Shown piece after piece: positions 6,388 to 7,566 of a DNA stretch of 7,566 nucleotides. The notes beneath the pieces are model-generated. The model worked only from the letters and a program-made list of their open reading frames with translations. It had not been told where the DNA came from and made no database searches. Source of the DNA: Sedimentisphaerales bacterium (GTDB lineage Bacteria > Planctomycetota > Phycisphaerae > Sedimentisphaerales > SM23-30); NCBI GenBank assembly GCA_030640865.1, contig DAOWIP010000321.1:1-7566 (forward strand). Direction: 5' to 3'. Position 1 is the stretch's first letter. Each line of letters opens with the position of its first letter. The translations under genes and the position numbers were made by a program.

Positions 6388-7278
6388 TTAAGGTGTAAGT
6401 TGCAGCGTTTCATTTAACTCAGTCGCTTTGCGTAGCGCAGGCGTAGCCGAAGCGGAGCGAAGCGACTGGTCGCTTGTCTGGTACAGCTCTGCCGGCGTTC
6501 TCCTGCCCAATGATTTGTGCGGCCTGCGATGATTATAATAATCAAAATACTGCCGCAGTGACCGTATCAACTCATGGCCATCATCATACTCACGCAAATA
6601 AATTTCTTCATACTTGACCGTCCGCCACAAACGCTCAGCCAGGATATTATCAAAGCACCGGCCTTTACCGGACATGCTGACCCTGATCTTACGAGCTTTC
6701 AGTTCATTAATAAAGTCGCTGCTGGTGTACTGGCTGCCCTGATCCGAATGAAACACCGTCGGCCTTGCCACACTCAACGCTTCATCCAACGCATCCATGC
6801 AGAACAGCGACTCAAGGCTATTGGACACTGACCAGCTTATCACATATCTGCTGAAATAATCCATGATCGCAACCAGATACATAAAACCGTGTGCCATGCG
6901 AATATATGTTATATCCGAACACCATACCTGATCGGACTCGGTGATATCCATCTTGCGAATAAGACATGGATATTTCGTGTGCTCGATAATGCTCTGTGTG
7001 GTCCTGGGCTTGGGATAGATAGCCATAAGCCCCATTTTACGCATTAGCCGCCTGATACGTTTATGATTGACTACAATACCTTTTTCCAGGCGAACCACAT
7101 CAACCATACGCTCGACGCCGGTAAACGGATGAGCGGTGAATTCTTCGTCTATAAAGTTCATCATCGTAATATCACGCTCAGCTATTGATGCAGCTTTATA
7201 GTAAACCCGAGAACGGTTGACATTGAGCAGATCACACTGCTTCCTGATACTGAGCTTATTATTTACCTTGTCGATCAT
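6388..7278 (-). CDS. IS3-family transposase OrfB (DDE integrase domain)
   Basis: 296 residues, the catalytic half of the IS3 transposase, which cuts and joins DNA ends through a circular intermediate. Residues about 1-60 carry the HTH_21-like region (LSIRKQCDLLNVNRSRVYY). The rve catalytic core follows with D122 (WCSDITYI), D179 (HSDQGSQYTS) and E215 (NILAERLWRTVKYEE). There are 35 residues between D179 and E215, the family's DD(35)E spacing. The terminal YYNHRRPHKSLGRRTPAELY motif is intact, so the domain appears complete. The ATG at 7278 lies 2 nt after the OrfA stop. The reading frame is open upstream in the -1 frame to the A9 run, so the main product is probably an OrfAB fusion. After the usual end (about residue 267), 29 extra residues (from T268) are encoded mostly by a GC-rich palindromic stretch. 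Confidence 0.95.
   Translation of the reverse strand: MIDKVNNKLSIRKQCDLLNVNRSRVYYKAASIAERDITMMNFIDEEFTAHPFTGVERMVDVVRLEKGIVVNHKRIRRLMRKMGLMAIYPKPRTTQSIIEHTKYPCLIRKMDITESDQVWCSDITYIRMAHGFMYLVAIMDYFSRYVISWSVSNSLESLFCMDALDEALSVARPTVFHSDQGSQYTSSDFINELKARKIRVSMSGKGRCFDNILAERLWRTVKYEEIYLREYDDGHELIRSLRQYFDYYNHRRPHKSLGRRTPAELYQTSDQSLRSASATPALRKATELNETLQLTP
6420..6468. repeat. GC-rich palindromic repeat inside the 3' end of orfB
   Basis: CAGTCGCTT (6420-6428) is perfectly inverted as AAGCGACTG (6460-6468). Between them lie the direct repeats GCGTAGC (6430-6436, 6441-6447) and CGAAGCG (6448-6454, overlapping into the arm at 6458-6464). It encodes residues about 271-286 of OrfB, past the conserved domain. 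The composition differs from the rest of the gene and looks like a small dispersed repeat inserted into or captured by the transposase tail. Confidence 0.5.
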
Positions 7279-7280
7279 CT

Positions 7281-7566
7281 CTATTCTTCGAGTAATCCTA
7301 ACTGATGCAATTTTTTTTTGAGAAAATCAATCTCCACTGCCTGCTGGCCGATCTTCTGATGGAGCTTTTCTTCATCAACCGACTTTATGTCTCGTGCCTG
7401 CTTTGTTCTGCCATCAGCCATAGCTTGCGGCAATTGCTCCAGAGCCTGTTTTTTCCATTGTCGCACCTGGTTTGGATGAACTTCATAGATCGATGCAATC
7501 TCGTTGATGGTCTTCTCACTCTTGATTGCCTCAATTGCCACTTTCGCCTTGAAAGCCTTTCCAAAA
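7281..7566 (-). CDS. IS3-family transposase OrfA (5' end beyond window)
   Basis: The frame is open from the right edge to the TAG at 7281 (94 codons seen, plus one base). A GTG at 7541 could be read as a start, but the codons before it give FGKAFKAK, the conserved (F)xxxFKAKVAIEA beginning of OrfA, so the true start lies just outside. The helix-turn-helix is EKTINEIASIYEVHPNQVRQWKKQ. A leucine-zipper-like heptad segment follows (EEKLHQKIGQQAVEIDFLKKKLHQL). OrfA binds the IS ends and, alone, usually limits transposition. The C-terminus overlaps the frameshift site that joins it to OrfB. Confidence 0.92.
   Translation of the reverse strand, partial: FGKAFKAKVAIEAIKSEKTINEIASIYEVHPNQVRQWKKQALEQLPQAMADGRTKQARDIKSVDEEKLHQKIGQQAVEIDFLKKKLHQLGLLEE
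7311..7319 (-). promoter_or_regulatory. Programmed -1 ribosomal frameshift site (A9 run)
   Basis: On the minus strand, nine A residues encode the FLKKK stretch of OrfA, containing the slippery heptamer A-AAA-AAA. A -1 slip continues through IASVRITRRIE with no stop and enters OrfB before its own ATG. The OrfA stop at 7281-7283 lies 28 nt downstream of the run. This is the standard way IS3 elements make OrfAB. No stimulatory hairpin was recognised downstream. Confidence 0.7.

Larger units (their letters stand above)
6364..7566 (-). mobile_element. IS3-family insertion sequence, orfA-side end beyond window
   Basis: OrfA and OrfB have the IS3 layout: a helix-turn-helix/leucine-zipper OrfA overlapped in the -1 frame by an integrase-like OrfB. 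The OrfB-side end is placed at 6364 only because the plus strand there begins TGTAAAGACC, fitting the TG...CA ends of this family, 24 bp past the OrfB stop. The other end lies outside the window, so the inverted repeats and target duplication cannot be compared and this boundary is tentative. The element lies upstream of the secreted gene pair in the same orientation. Confidence 0.75.

Noticed and set aside
6420..6468. GC-rich hairpin as a terminator for the transposase
   Set aside because: It lies inside the orfB coding frame and has no following T-run on either strand.
1..7566. CRISPR array, tRNA, rRNA or defence system
   Set aside because: I saw no regularly spaced repeats, no tRNA-like cloverleaf and no nuclease, toxin or methylase motifs. 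The genes present are an IS transposase and two secreted proteins.

Overview
The window is about half G+C and carries four genes or partial genes, all on the minus strand, with almost no free space. It looks like a bacterial chromosome of the Planctomycetota, most likely near the Phycisphaerae/Sedimentisphaerales. That is an inference from the type I dockerin at the C-terminus of a large secreted protein, the beta-helix region with GGGI rungs ending in an IDAG...RINMGAYGGT segment, and the secreted modular architecture. No marker gene confirms it.

In the direction of transcription (right to left) there are two blocks. (1) Positions 7566 to about 6364 hold an IS3-family insertion sequence. OrfA is cut by the right window edge and lies in frame 0. 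OrfB carries the DDE transposase domain and lies in the -1 frame, after an A9 slippery run. (2) Positions 6363 to 6164 are a short noncoding gap with a 101-bp palindromic, MITE-like element (6202-6302) just upstream of the next gene. Positions 6163 to 3407 encode a 918-residue secreted protein with a papain-like (C1) peptidase domain, a beta-sandwich, a right-handed beta-helix and a dockerin. After a 43-nt gap, a second secreted gene starts at 3363 and runs open to position 1 without a stop (1121 codons seen). It has an N-terminal propeller-like region with a duplicated unit of about 210 residues, then two chitobiase/hexosaminidase C-terminal-type repeats and a further beta-rich domain.

The two large genes have signal peptides and strong ribosome binding sites and are closely spaced, so they are probably co-transcribed and act outside the cytoplasm. 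Neither can be given a substrate. The peptidase-like domain keeps the Cys and His of the papain dyad but has Glu where Asn is expected and lacks the usual Gln, so it may be an altered or inactive enzyme. I see no tRNA, rRNA, CRISPR array or plus-strand gene. The items most worth a second look are the degenerate peptidase/beta-helix/dockerin fusion, the duplicated secreted family beside it, and the palindromic element in their promoter region.
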